Source of the DNA: Pedobacter nutrimenti
Lineage (GTDB): Bacteria > Bacteroidota > Bacteroidia > Sphingobacteriales > Sphingobacteriaceae
Direction of reading: 5' to 3'
DNA length: 64,000 bases
Assembly: GCF_003208655.1 (NCBI RefSeq)
Contig: NZ_QKLU01000012.1
Coordinates: 1 to 64,000 of the forward strand
The notes under the pieces were generated by a model. The model saw only the letters and a program-made list of their open reading frames with translations. It was not told the DNA's origin and ran no database searches. A program made the position numbers and the translations under genes. This document shows, in pieces, positions 36,413 to 44,111 of the stretch; positions within the stretch are counted from its first letter, which is position 1; each line of letters opens with the position of its first letter.

Positions 36413-37165
36413 ATGAGTAAAAACAATAGTATTGAGAATCACGATCCCCATTTTAAAAATGTGAAAAAATGTTTTGAGAAATTAGCCAACCGACAATCAT
36501 ATTATACAGTATTTCAGGATTTTGTCGATTTCTCATTATTGATGTTGGATATTAATAAAAAGCCCGAGGATTTTGCGGATTTGGAAACAAGGTGGACGAC
36601 TGATACAGAATATAAGTTGTTTGCAGAAATGTATTTATCCTGGGCAGATTATTCCGTTGACTTTAAAGATGGATTAGGAGATATATTTATGGAATACATA
36701 AGCGGTGGTCGTAATGGTCAGTTTTTTACCCCAGAACCATTATGTAATATGATGGCTGCCTTAACCCATGTTAATACATTATCTAATGGACAGTCAATTT
36801 GTGATCCAGCCTGTGGTTCGGGTCGTACGCTATTGGCAGCGGCAAAAATAAATAGAAACTTAAATTTTTATGGTGCTGATAATGATTCTTTATGTGCAAA
36901 AATGACAGCTCTTAATATGATTATAAACACGATGACAGGTGAAGTTGCGCACATGGACACCTTAAGTATGGAGCATTATAAATCATGGCATATCAAAACT
37001 ATTCCTTTTGGAACAGGGAAATTACCAACTTATTTTACAACCGGCCCCGGACAGACCTTTTTTATTGAAAGGTTAGAAAAATCCTCTTTTAAATCTGATG
37101 CAACACATGTGACGATCCCTGAAGATGTTGGCGCAAATAAAAAGGGACAATATATTTTATTTTAA
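36413..37165 (+). CDS. N6-adenine methylase-like protein lacking the catalytic motif
   Basis: 250 aa. The middle has the SAM-binding motif I CDPACGSGRTLLAA (about 140) and an upstream GGRNGQFFTPEPLCNMMAAL, as in HsdM/N6_Mtase proteins. After the acidic loop (FYGADNDSLCAKMTALNM) the expected NPPY/F catalytic motif is missing; the place reads VAHMDTLSMEHYKSWHIKTIPFG. It is half the length of HsdM and has no specificity subunit nearby. It may bind DNA or SAM only, or act with another subunit. A variant start signal AACCCGTTGC stands one base before ATG. Confidence 0.8.
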   Translation: MSKNNSIENHDPHFKNVKKCFEKLANRQSYYTVFQDFVDFSLLMLDINKKPEDFADLETRWTTDTEYKLFAEMYLSWADYSVDFKDGLGDIFMEYISGGRNGQFFTPEPLCNMMAALTHVNTLSNGQSICDPACGSGRTLLAAAKINRNLNFYGADNDSLCAKMTALNMIINTMTGEVAHMDTLSMEHYKSWHIKTIPFGTGKLPTYFTTGPGQTFFIERLEKSSFKSDATHVTIPEDVGANKKGQYILF

Positions 37166-37200
37166 AAGATGACCGGATTTTGTCCGGTCATCTTTTACTT
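37164..37200 (+). terminator. Rho-independent terminator
   Basis: A perfect 14-bp stem AAAAGATGACCGGA / TCCGGTCATCTTTT (37164-37177 and 37183-37196) starts at the stop codon of the methylase-like gene. A-run and T-run allow use in both directions. Confidence 0.9.
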
Positions 37201-37202
37201 TT

Positions 37203-37347
37203 CAAGTTTGGTACCAGGTGTGCCCTCATGATCTTAACCAGAATAACTTTGATAGCAAAATAGCTTCAGGCCTTGGTGCCGGCCATAAAATTTTGATAGC
37301 AAAACTTAATCCTGGATGCGCTGCAGCTGATCATTCTTGATAGCAAA
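37203..37347 (-). repeat. Double-hairpin intergenic repeat, copy 5 (reverse, degenerate)
   Basis: The left part is worn (no clear TTGCTATCA). From 37247 the pattern TTTGATAGCAAAAT, CAGGCCTTGGTGCCGGCC, TTTTGATAGCAAAA and a terminal TGATAGCAA at 37347 is clear. The inner box that reads TTTTGCTATCAAAA in other reverse copies is here in the inverted sense. It ends ten bases before the G-box. Confidence 0.75.
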
Positions 37348-37356
37348 GTATTACGT

Positions 37357-37426
37357 AATAAAGGGGGAAAAAATTAAAATAATTAAATTTTTATTGCCAA
37401 ATATGGCGATAAATTGGTATCTTTAT
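37357..37426 (+). promoter_or_regulatory. Composite G-box / TTGCC promoter
   Basis: AATAAAGGGGGAAAA at 37357 (five Gs), TTGCCAAATATGGCGA at 37394-37409 and TATCTTTA at 37419-37426. The ATG of the next gene is only four bases after the -7 box, so the transcript would be nearly leaderless. Confidence 0.8.
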
Positions 37427-37429
37427 TCT

Positions 37430-37654
37430 ATGAAAACCGTTATAAAATTCCAAGAATTAAAAAGTAGAAAGTCTTCTTTGACAAGGGAAATTAAAAGGAT
37501 CGAACTTGAAATAGAGAAGTTGAATAATGGCCGTGAGCCACCCACTTTATACATGGGAACTGGTAAGCCCCCATACCTTGAAGATTTAAACTTTGCTTTG
37601 GCAAATCTCAAAAAAACAAGGGAAAAATATAATTCGATTAAGTCGAGGAAATAG
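37430..37654 (+). CDS. Small coiled-coil protein, 74 aa
   Basis: The frame is open from 37337 but the earlier part is promoter. From ATG 37430 (MKTVIKFQELKSRKSSL) the protein is basic, with a heptad-like helix (LTREIKRIELEIEKLNNG) and a second helix after a Pro/Gly stretch (EDLNFALANLKKTREKYN). Probably a small DNA- or protein-binding factor; no family recognised. Confidence 0.6.
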   Translation: MKTVIKFQELKSRKSSLTREIKRIELEIEKLNNGREPPTLYMGTGKPPYLEDLNFALANLKKTREKYNSIKSRK

Positions 37655-37704
37655 TTTACCAAAAATTCACATAATTCATAAACTCCGTTAAAATACCGTT
37701 ACAA

Positions 37705-37896
37705 ATGAATGATCAAGTTGACATCTTAACTTATGATATAGATGATGTTCGAAATGAACTTAGGCGATTTGCCCAATACGAAGGAATAACAGCTGAAGAA
37801 GCATTAATGGATTTCGTCAAAGAAAAAACTTATTTAGGTTTTTCCTTTCCTGACCCTGATGAGAACAGGTCATTTTATGATTCTCTGATTGAATAA
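37705..37896 (+). CDS. Small acidic protein, 63 aa
   Basis: Family not recognised. Acidic and helical (DDVRNELRRFAQYEGITAEEALMDFVKEK). The start is marked by TACCGTTAC two bases before ATG. In one run with the genes at 37430 and 37918; possibly a regulator or antitoxin-like partner, but no toxin is evident. Confidence 0.6.
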   Translation: MNDQVDILTYDIDDVRNELRRFAQYEGITAEEALMDFVKEKTYLGFSFPDPDENRSFYDSLIE

Positions 37897-37912
37897 TTCC
37901 ATTTTCCAAATC

Positions 37913-37943
37913 ATTTCATGGTTAGAATTTCTAACCATGAAAT
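37913..37943 (+). promoter_or_regulatory. Perfect inverted repeat over a start codon
   Basis: Two 15-bp arms, ATTTCATGGTTAGAA and TTCTAACCATGAAAT, with a one-base centre. It contains the ATG (37918) of the next gene on the left arm and another ATG on the right arm. In RNA it would hide the start; in DNA it could be an operator. Confidence 0.8.
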
Positions 37944-38199
37944 ATTTAAACGTTTCAACATGTATTTTGCTTTACCTCATGACTTTGCGCATCTATATGC
38001 TACTGCACTTTATATTTCAAAAAATTCTTTTGATAAACGCCTGGTTAATCAATCCATCGAATTTTTTGAAATAGTGAAGTTTAGACATTTTGCCGGTGCT
38101 AATCATGTATTAAAATTTAATGAGATTTGCTCTGTTTTGCGTAAGCAGCATTTAAAACTTATATTTATCCATCCAAAACCCGAGGTATTTAATGGATGA
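37918..38199 (+). CDS. Hypothetical protein, 93 aa
   Basis: Family not recognised. Contains HEIFKRFNMYFALPHDFAHLYATALYISKNSF and a tail LKLIFIHPKPEVFNG. The start may also be ATG 37960 (MYFALPHDF), outside the palindrome. It overlaps the next gene by eight bases, suggesting coupling with that HTH-like protein; the pair could be a two-gene regulatory or toxin-antitoxin unit (weak inference). Confidence 0.55.
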   Translation: MVRISNHEIFKRFNMYFALPHDFAHLYATALYISKNSFDKRLVNQSIEFFEIVKFRHFAGANHVLKFNEICSVLRKQHLKLIFIHPKPEVFNG

Positions 38200-38449
38200 T
38201 ATTTATAAAAATAAGGAAGAATTAGACAATAAGGGTCATTTAAAGCCATTAGCTAATTTTTTTCATAACTATGACATTACTCATCACGACTGGGAAAAAT
38301 TTTACTCCAGTCACAGAGCATTTTATAACAGAATAACACAACCAAATACAATGACACTTGCCGAAGCAATAAAAATTTGTAGGGAATTAAACATTACCTT
38401 AGATGAATTTATTGCTGAATTAAAGCATCTTGGAATTGATTTAACCTAA
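38192..38449 (+). CDS. Small HTH-like protein, 85 aa
   Basis: The C-terminal half (FYNRITQPNTMTLAEAIKICRELNITLDEFIAEL, about 48-80) has the XRE-like helix-turn-helix shape and resembles the protein at 2130-2384. The N-terminal half is charged. Overlap with the gene before it points to joint expression. Possible DNA-binding regulator. Confidence 0.6.
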   Translation: MDDIYKNKEELDNKGHLKPLANFFHNYDITHHDWEKFYSSHRAFYNRITQPNTMTLAEAIKICRELNITLDEFIAELKHLGIDLT

Positions 38450-38473
38450 TTTTTTCATTTTAAACCGTTACAA

Positions 38474-38689
38474 ATGAATCCTAAAACAACAAAAATCAGA
38501 ACTATTAAATGTGTTTTGTATCCCTCAATAATTTGGGATATAAAAAACCTATGGGACGATATTACCCTCTTTATTCCTAAATTGAACTTTTCTATTGTAG
38601 AAAGTAAGAAACCAGATCAGTTTTGTGTTCATGAAACTTCAATAATAATATCTAAGTCAGCAAATTTAGATTTATCTGTTTTGAATTAA
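38474..38689 (+). CDS. Hypothetical protein, 71 aa
   Basis: Family not recognised. AACCGTTAC lies two bases before ATG, the best reason to accept it. Contains SIIWDIKNLWDDITLFIPKLNFSI, amphipathic. About 180 bp without a gene follow. Confidence 0.5.
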   Translation: MNPKTTKIRTIKCVLYPSIIWDIKNLWDDITLFIPKLNFSIVESKKPDQFCVHETSIIISKSANLDLSVLN

Positions 38690-38819
38690 TTATTTACTAA
38701 ATAAACAGATTGAGTTTTTGGACTTAAATATTATTAAGTCCTCCTAACTTGCAGAATAATTCGTCCTTATACCTAAAGGGCTTTAGTTGTAATTTGTTAA
38801 AATTATATCTCACATAAGT

Positions 38820-38867
38820 ATATTTATACTATACTTTTAAGTATATTTGGTTGTTGTTTTAAAATAG
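38820..38867 (+). promoter_or_regulatory. AAGTATA-rich promoter of the 38874 gene
   Basis: Inverted AAGTATA / TATACTT boxes (AAGTATATTTATACTATACTT) run into TATATTTG, a good -7 box (about 38843-38850). The same AAGTATA word is abundant in the 42880-43450 region, so a common protein may bind both. Confidence 0.5.
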
Positions 38868-38873
38868 TATACG

Positions 38874-39146
38874 ATGAATCAAGTAACAAAAGAAGATAAA
38901 TTCAAATTTGCCGGTATGATGATTAATGAGGGAAAGATTACTACGATTAGTGCCCTATATAAACACATTCCAAAAAAAGATGTGGCTGAAATTATAGGGG
39001 TTAATGGCACAAAATTTAGTAATGTAAAATCTAATCATCCTGAAAGTTTCAAACTTTCTGACGTACAAAAACTATCATTGGCTTTAAAAGTTGATTTTTT
39101 GAGTATGGCAAAAATATTTGATAATTCAATGAAACAACTAATCTAA
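38874..39146 (+). CDS. Small HTH protein, 90 aa
   Basis: IPKKDVAEIIGVNGTKFSNVKSNHPESFKLSDVQKLSLALKVDF (about 33-76) reads as a helix-turn-helix of XRE type. It lies 110 bp before rep and has a promoter rich in AAGTATA boxes, fitting a copy-number or partition regulator (inference). No transmembrane part. Confidence 0.65.
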   Translation: MNQVTKEDKFKFAGMMINEGKITTISALYKHIPKKDVAEIIGVNGTKFSNVKSNHPESFKLSDVQKLSLALKVDFLSMAKIFDNSMKQLI

Positions 39147-39256
39147 CCAGGATGATGAGTGACGATGATCTGCCATTTTTAACTGATCAGAGATTATGAT
39201 ATCTGTGATCATTTATAATTATTAACCAAATTTTAATATTTAATAGTTTAATTACT

Positions 39257-40450
39257 ATGAAAAATAATGATGGAGTTTCAGTAATAAAAAAAGATAGCAA
39301 ATTCAGCTTTTTGGATAACCCATTTACCAGGTTAGATAAAAATATGATGACCGCACAAGGATTAAGAAATTTGGAAGCCCAGTTTGGCCAACAAACAAAA
39401 CTTGTGCTTGATATAATGATTTTTATTGGTACAAGATATAAATCTAATTTTTTTGGTATGCTTAATTTTACCTTAGATGATATTTCTAAGGGTATTAAAA
39501 CTGAAAAAGCTACTTTATGTAAACGTTTTGAGTTACCAAAGGGCACAAAAAATTATCCTGAAATTGATGGTGTTAAATTAGTTTCTGTTCTTGATTATAC
39601 CCTTTGGATGATGAAAACTAGAAGTTGGAACTACTCATCACCTGTTTATGATTATGTTAATGACGGGGTTCAAAAACTTCAAATAAAAGACGTTAAACTC
39701 CTAGAAAGTATATCTTATAATTTTAATCGTAAAAACCATGAAGCCAAGTCCTATGAAATTAGAATTAATAATAATCTACCTTCTATATTAGCTTCAAATT
39801 TTTGGGGCATGAATCATGAAGATTACTTCGAATTGGGGGCTAAGAACAATAAGTCGCTTCATATTCAAGCTCTGCATGTTAATATGTCTGCAAAAAAGCA
39901 ATCTGCTCAAAATAATGATAAAGACAATCCATTATTAATCACTACTGTTGATGATCTTTGTGATGCTGCGTTGATAAATATGGATCAGAGACCAACGGAC
40001 AGGAAAAAGGTTGTTACTCGACTTTTAGATAAACTAAAAACTAAAACCAACCTTAATTTTGAATACAGGTATTTTTCCAAAACTATACATAAAGAAGACT
40101 ATTGGGTCGAATTGAAGTTTGATAATGCCCTTTTAAATGATAGTAATGAGGTTACCTTTCTTTTCATACTCCATAAAGAATGTTTATCTTTTTATTTGAA
40201 AAATTATAACAAAGACAGTAAAAAAGTTGATACCGGTCAGTTTCAAAAATGGATGTCAAAAGAAGGAATTGACACCAACGAAAAAATCAGAATTATAAAA
40301 GCAGCATACAAAGCAGTTTTTACAAATAAACCACAACCTACGGACGATGAATGCATTAAGTTTATATTGGAAGGTGCCGGCAGAGATACATACATACCAC
40401 AAGATGATATTTCAATTTCTCAACAAAAACCATTAGTCTCAAATCCCTGA
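39257..40450 (+). CDS. repB: Plasmid replication initiator (Rep_3/RepB family)
   Basis: 397 aa. The two winged-helix arrangement of Rep_3 initiators is suggested by FTRLDKNMMTAQGLRNLEAQFGQQTKLVLDIMI, FTLDDISKGI, SISYNFNRKNHEAKSYEIRINNNLPSIL and a C-terminal domain (TTVDDLCDAALINMDQRPTDRKKVVTRLLDKLK; LHKECLSFYLK). Position is decisive: more than ten iterons begin at its 3' end, as in Bacteroidota theta plasmids. It should bind these iterons to open the origin and to control copy number. Confidence 0.85.
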   Translation: MKNNDGVSVIKKDSKFSFLDNPFTRLDKNMMTAQGLRNLEAQFGQQTKLVLDIMIFIGTRYKSNFFGMLNFTLDDISKGIKTEKATLCKRFELPKGTKNYPEIDGVKLVSVLDYTLWMMKTRSWNYSSPVYDYVNDGVQKLQIKDVKLLESISYNFNRKNHEAKSYEIRINNNLPSILASNFWGMNHEDYFELGAKNNKSLHIQALHVNMSAKKQSAQNNDKDNPLLITTVDDLCDAALINMDQRPTDRKKVVTRLLDKLKTKTNLNFEYRYFSKTIHKEDYWVELKFDNALLNDSNEVTFLFILHKECLSFYLKNYNKDSKKVDTGQFQKWMSKEGIDTNEKIRIIKAAYKAVFTNKPQPTDDECIKFILEGAGRDTYIPQDDISISQQKPLVSNP

Positions 40451-40815
40451 GCTTAAATACCATTAATCTCAAATCCCTTCATTAATTTGCAAACAACAGC
40501 TATAAAAATTAATGAAGGGTTTTTTTTCCCCTTTATTAATCTCAAATCCCTAATTTCGACGTCTATTAATCTCAGATCCCTTAAACCAATCTCAGATCAA
40601 GTCTCATTAATCTCAAATCCCCGAAGCCAAATATATTGTCATTAATCTCAAATCCCTGTTCCATTAATCCCAAATCCCTTGATGTTAATCCCAAATCCCT
40701 TGATGTTAATCTCAAATCCCTCAATGTTAATCCCAAATCCCTCAATGTTAATCTCAAATCCCTCAATGTTAATCTCAAATCCCTAGACTTAAATCTATTA
40801 ATCTCAAATCCCCCC
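40430..40815 (+). repeat. Iteron array, putative oriV
   Basis: About 13 copies of TTAATCTCAAATCCC (some TTAATCCCAAATCCC). The first lies in the last codons of rep; from 40642 to 40790 seven copies are spaced exactly 21 bp. Copies near 40564 and 40587 are degenerate. An AT-rich stretch follows (40820-41280), suitable for strand opening. Confidence 0.92.
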
Positions 40816-41294
40816 GCTTTTTTTTTATAACCTCTTTTCAGAAGTATAAAGGCCTCTTTTTTAATTTGGCATTAATCTGAAATACCCATATAAATACTCC
40901 TAAATAGAGTAAATATTAAGAGCAAAAAAGATTAAAATCAAAATCATAACAAAACGAAAAATAAGATTAAACCGTAATACTAAACAATATCCAGAAAATA
41001 CCCTGATTACAATGTAATACACAAAAATTAATAAAGGGGAAAAGAAACCCATTCTCTTTTTGTTATTTAAGCTAAAATAAGACGATCTAAAGCAATTAAA
41101 CCGTAATTGACACACAAATACTGCTTTTGAAATTTTAAGTTCTCTAAAAGCTTTTAAAATTACTTTATTAAATCAGAATTGAAATTTAATTCGACTTTTA
41201 TGAAACGCTTTTGGTTCAAATTTTAGCCTTGTTATCAAATTAATAAAAATTAAATATCTTTACCCAGACATTCAAAACATAAATAGTATTATAA
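40816..41294. other. AT-rich origin-side region without genes
   Basis: Holds one outlying iteron-like word (TTAATCTGAAATACC at about 40872), a G-box AATAAAGGGGAAAA at 41030-41043 not followed by a TTGCC promoter, and a likely promoter for the gene at 41295 (TATCTTTA at about 41258). No ORF supported. Confidence 0.6.
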
Positions 41295-41513
41295 ATGGGT
41301 TGGCTAAAAGAAGAACTTCAAGACCGAGGTGTAAAAGCAAAAGCCTGTTATGAAGCGTGCAAAGTTTCCCAGCCTACTTGGAATAAAATAGAAGAAAATC
41401 CAAGTATGTTAACTGCAAAACAAATTCAGGGTTTGGCTACATTATTGAAATATACGCCAGAAGAATTATTGAAGAAAATATTATTTTTTAATGAATTAAC
41501 CGAAGGCGGGTAA
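41295..41513 (+). CDS. Small XRE-type HTH regulator, 72 aa
   Basis: A minimal helix-turn-helix: LKEELQDRGVKAKACYEACKVSQPTWNKIEENPSMLTAKQIQGLATLLKYTPEELLKK has all five helices of an XRE domain. It stands between the iteron region and the convergent parA operon, so it may control rep or par. The stop overlaps a bidirectional terminator. Confidence 0.7.
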   Translation: MGWLKEELQDRGVKAKACYEACKVSQPTWNKIEENPSMLTAKQIQGLATLLKYTPEELLKKILFFNELTEGG

Positions 41514-41530
41514 TTAATTACCCGCCTTTT
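41505..41530. terminator. Bidirectional terminator
   Basis: Perfect 26-bp palindrome with arms AAGGCGGGTAATT, flanked by A-rich and T-rich runs, between convergent genes. It covers the stop codons of both. Confidence 0.85.
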
Positions 41531-41888
41531 TTTTCTGTTCAAATCTATCAAGTGCCCTGGATAAGGTTTCTTCCACAAAAAATTGGAGGTTTTTTGCTTC
41601 ATCTTCGTTATTTGCAACAAATCTTTTTAACCTGCTATGGAGCGATTTTTGAATTTTTAAAGTTTTAAATTCCACAGGATCACTGCTAACTTCCAATTTT
41701 TTTTGGTTCTTTTTATCTATTTTTTTAACGATTGTAGTTATTTTGTCTATTCCCTGGGGAATATCAATCAATTCATTGATCCCGGTATCAGTTTCATTTT
41801 TTTCAATTATAGGATTTGGACTATTTATTTGTTCGACAGGATCAACTTTCATCAGCACATCAAGTCGTGAGTTTCTAGATTTTGACAT
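41514..41888 (-). CDS. ParA-operon partner with RHH-like C-terminus
   Basis: 124 aa. The N-terminal half is polar and probably unstructured; the C-terminal half (VEFKTLKIQKSLHSRLKRFVANNEDEAKNLQFFVEETLSRALDRF) looks like a ribbon-helix-helix. It follows parA by three bases. In CTnDOT-type elements a DUF3408 protein occupies the place after TraA/ParA; here it could be the centromere-binding partner of ParA, since the long ParB lies elsewhere. Confidence 0.6.
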   Translation of the reverse strand: MSKSRNSRLDVLMKVDPVEQINSPNPIIEKNETDTGINELIDIPQGIDKITTIVKKIDKKNQKKLEVSSDPVEFKTLKIQKSLHSRLKRFVANNEDEAKNLQFFVEETLSRALDRFEQKKKAGN

Positions 41889-41891
41889 ATC

Positions 41892-42599
41892 TTAATTATT
41901 TAAAAATTGAACTAATTCATCCATAAAGGGTTTTATGATTTCCTTCCCTCCTTTTCTTTGAGTTAAACTAAAATAAGAGGAATAATGCCTTGAAATTAAT
42001 GTAGAATCATTCAGATGATTTTTCATCAAAGGAAGATTAATATGATTAGCCCAGTCTGGAATATCTTTATTCTCAGCAGCATTCTTCCATCTATTGTGAA
42101 ATCCTATGTATTTGAATGGATATCCCTTTTCGTCTTTCCATTGCTTAACATCGTTTACATATTGCATAAAATCTGAGGTGGTTTGTAAAGCCATTGTTTC
42201 AGCTATAAATGGAATAAAAAGAAAATCGACAACAGCTAATAATTGAACAATATCAAAAGAAATCGAGGGATTATTCATATCCTCTGTGATCCTGGGCATG
42301 TCAATAATAATGAAATGATGCTCATTTTTAGATTTCAACTCTTTTATTCGCTGAATAACGTTTTTCAATGGAGTCTTCTCTATTTCATAGGGAGCTGCCC
42401 ATTTAGGAAATAATTGAGCATCCATTGACCTGGTTTTTGAGATGGTGGATTGTTCATCACAATCAAGTACAATTATTTTTTTAAAATAATTTAGGGTTAA
42501 TTCTGAGGCTATAATTAAGGTTGAGCTTGATTTACCTACTCCCCCTTTCATATTACCACTTAGCATTATTCTTGTTTGGAACTGATCTGGTTTTTTCAT
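41892..42599 (-). CDS. parA: ParA-type partition ATPase
   Basis: 235 aa from ATG 42599 (MKKPDQFQTRIML); an upstream ATG at 42617 overlaps the previous gene. Deviant Walker A GNMKGGVGKSSS (about 16-27), IIVLDCDEQSTISKTR and FIIIDMPRITED are the ParA/MinD motifs. It would move plasmid copies, or position the transfer machinery as TraA in related elements. It is expressed divergently from the mob operon. Confidence 0.88.
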   Translation of the reverse strand: MKKPDQFQTRIMLSGNMKGGVGKSSSTLIIASELTLNYFKKIIVLDCDEQSTISKTRSMDAQLFPKWAAPYEIEKTPLKNVIQRIKELKSKNEHHFIIIDMPRITEDMNNPSISFDIVQLLAVVDFLFIPFIAETMALQTTSDFMQYVNDVKQWKDEKGYPFKYIGFHNRWKNAAENKDIPDWANHINLPLMKNHLNDSTLISRHYSSYFSLTQRKGGKEIIKPFMDELVQFLNN

Positions 42600-42609
42600 A
42601 ATTATAGAC

Positions 42610-42849
42610 TTATACATTATAAAGCTCCTTTTTTATAATTAAACAATCATGAGTATAGTTGTTAATTCTTATTTTGCCATTGCTGTTTAAAGAGGTCAAC
42701 ATTTGAGCTTCTAATTTTATTCCCCTTTGTGAGCAATACAATTTTAAATCATCAGTATGTTCTATTAGGTCATACCGATTGCTGTCAATATCGGCATCTC
42801 TTTGATGAAGTTCTTTGACAGTGACTAAGTAGATAAATTTTGTAATCAT
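42610..42849 (-). CDS. Hypothetical protein upstream of parA, 79 aa
   Basis: Family not recognised (MITKFIYLVTVKELHQRDADIDSNRYDLIEH). It is the first gene of the parA operon, and AACCGTTAC lies four bases before its ATG. Small, soluble, mixed composition. Confidence 0.6.
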   Translation of the reverse strand: MITKFIYLVTVKELHQRDADIDSNRYDLIEHTDDLKLYCSQRGIKLEAQMLTSLNSNGKIRINNYTHDCLIIKKELYNV

Positions 42850-43408
42850 AAAAGTAACGGTTTATTTTATAATAGTGTAAAAATAGAAAAGTATTTTAAT
42901 ATACAAAAGTATTTATAGAAAAATATAAATGTGTAAAAGTAAATAAGTATACTTTAATCATAATTTTATTAGTTTATACTCCTTAGCATTTAGAAAGTCA
43001 ATTTTGAGATTACTAATTTTGAGTTTCTCGTAGTTTGTTTGCCCCTCTTTTGGATTTTTAAATTTTAAGGTATATTAATATATATATAGAATTATCTATT
43101 TGTAGTATAGTATACAATTCTATATGTATACCTATATATAAATAGAATAATATACTTTAGTTAAAACTACTTTTAATAGTGTATTAGTAGAATAGTATAT
43201 TAATACTTAAGTGTACTAAATGTCAAAGTGTAAAAGTAGCAAAGTATATTATTCTATAAGTAGAAAACATTATAGGTTTTCGTTTACAGATGATAAGTGT
43301 AAAAGTAGAAAAGTATATTATTCTATAAGTAGAAAACATATTAGATTTTTTGTTTACAGATGATAAGTGTAAAAGTAGAAAAGTATATAAATATACATTA
43401 TATTATTT
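42850..43408. repeat. AT-rich repeats between parA and mob operons
   Basis: The word GTGTAAAAGTAGAAAAGTATA occurs with small changes at 43228, 43297 and 43367 (period 69-70 bp, the whole unit repeated), with weaker relatives at about 42874 and 42931. AAGTATA and its complement recur throughout. No ORF supported. This is a candidate centromere (parS-like) or relaxosome site. Confidence 0.7.
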
Positions 43409-43454
43409 CACTAACATTCTTAAAGTATACTAGTATACTTTAAGAATGTTAGTG
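43409..43454. repeat. 46-bp perfect palindrome
   Basis: The left arm CACTAACATTCTTAAAGTATA is followed by CTAG at the centre and the exact reverse complement. It includes the AAGTATA word used in the neighbouring repeats. Such perfect palindromes are rare and are typically cruciform or protein-binding sites. Confidence 0.95.
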
Positions 43455-43666
43455 CCTAGGAATGGACTATTATGCATTATTCTTGTTCGGCTACAGGTTA
43501 GTGTGATATTTTATGGCGATTGCTGTGTTCGGTAATGCGGTTTACCGGTTTTTATAGCAAGAGGGTAACAGTTTTCTAACTGTTTATCAATTATTTATAG
43601 TTAATTATCAATTATTTTATGTCTAATCTATTGATTACTAATATTATTTAGGTTACCTTTAATATT
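43455..43666 (+). other. Putative oriT region
   Basis: Lies directly before the mobilisation genes, after the palindrome. It contains a small inverted repeat CGGTAA-TGCGG-TTTACCG (about 43531-43548) preceded by less AT-rich DNA (TTATGGCGATTGCTGTGTT). Position argues for oriT; no nic site could be recognised. Confidence 0.45.
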
Positions 43667-44095
43667 ATGGATACTATTAAATCAAAACCCTATAAATTAT
43701 CACCGATTGTTGCAGAATTAGTTGATCTAAATTCAAAAAAATTTGGTATTCCTGCTGCTGAATACATTTCCATGTGCGTTAAATTTTGTCACAAAACGAA
43801 TTTTGTTCCTGATGAATCCAGTCTTAAAAGCACGAAACTTACCTCTAATTTTAAGACACTAAATCAGTTAATTAAACTTGAAAAGGACAATAAAATGAAT
43901 CTTACTGAAGTAAGAAATACGATAATTTCTTTTATAAAAACCCAAGAAAAAGATATTCTAAATCCTATAAAATCGACTGTAGATGATCTTCCAAAACTTA
44001 TGGAACTATATTATATTAAAACGTTAGGATTAATTATTGACGTTTTAGTTTCTGATGAAAAGGAGCGGAATAAACTAAAAGAATACTATAAATAA
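43667..44095 (+). CDS. Mobilisation accessory protein, 142 aa
   Basis: The start (KPYKLSPIVAELVDLNSKKFGIPAAEYISMCVKFC) resembles the ribbon-helix-helix-like beginning of Bacteroidota MobA/BfmC-type relaxosome proteins, and the rest is helical. It stands immediately before the relaxase gene and after the putative oriT. It would help the relaxase bind oriT. Assignment is by position and pattern. Confidence 0.6.
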   Translation: MDTIKSKPYKLSPIVAELVDLNSKKFGIPAAEYISMCVKFCHKTNFVPDESSLKSTKLTSNFKTLNQLIKLEKDNKMNLTEVRNTIISFIKTQEKDILNPIKSTVDDLPKLMELYYIKTLGLIIDVLVSDEKERNKLKEYYK

Positions 44096-44111
44096 TTTTC
44101 CATTATATAGA

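Noticed and set aside
37889..38074. ORF of 61 aa overlapping the 93-aa gene at 37918
   Set aside because: Hydrophobic out-of-frame translation; the 37918 frame continues into a coupled gene and has the better composition.
40430..40815. Possible CRISPR array
   Set aside because: Repeat of ~15 bp with 6-bp spacing, no unique 30-bp spacers and no cas genes; it is an iteron origin next to rep.
40581..40830. Two ORFs (both strands) with leucine- or serine-rich 7-residue repeats
   Set aside because: They are translations of the 21-bp iterons; period 21 keeps any frame open. Not coding.
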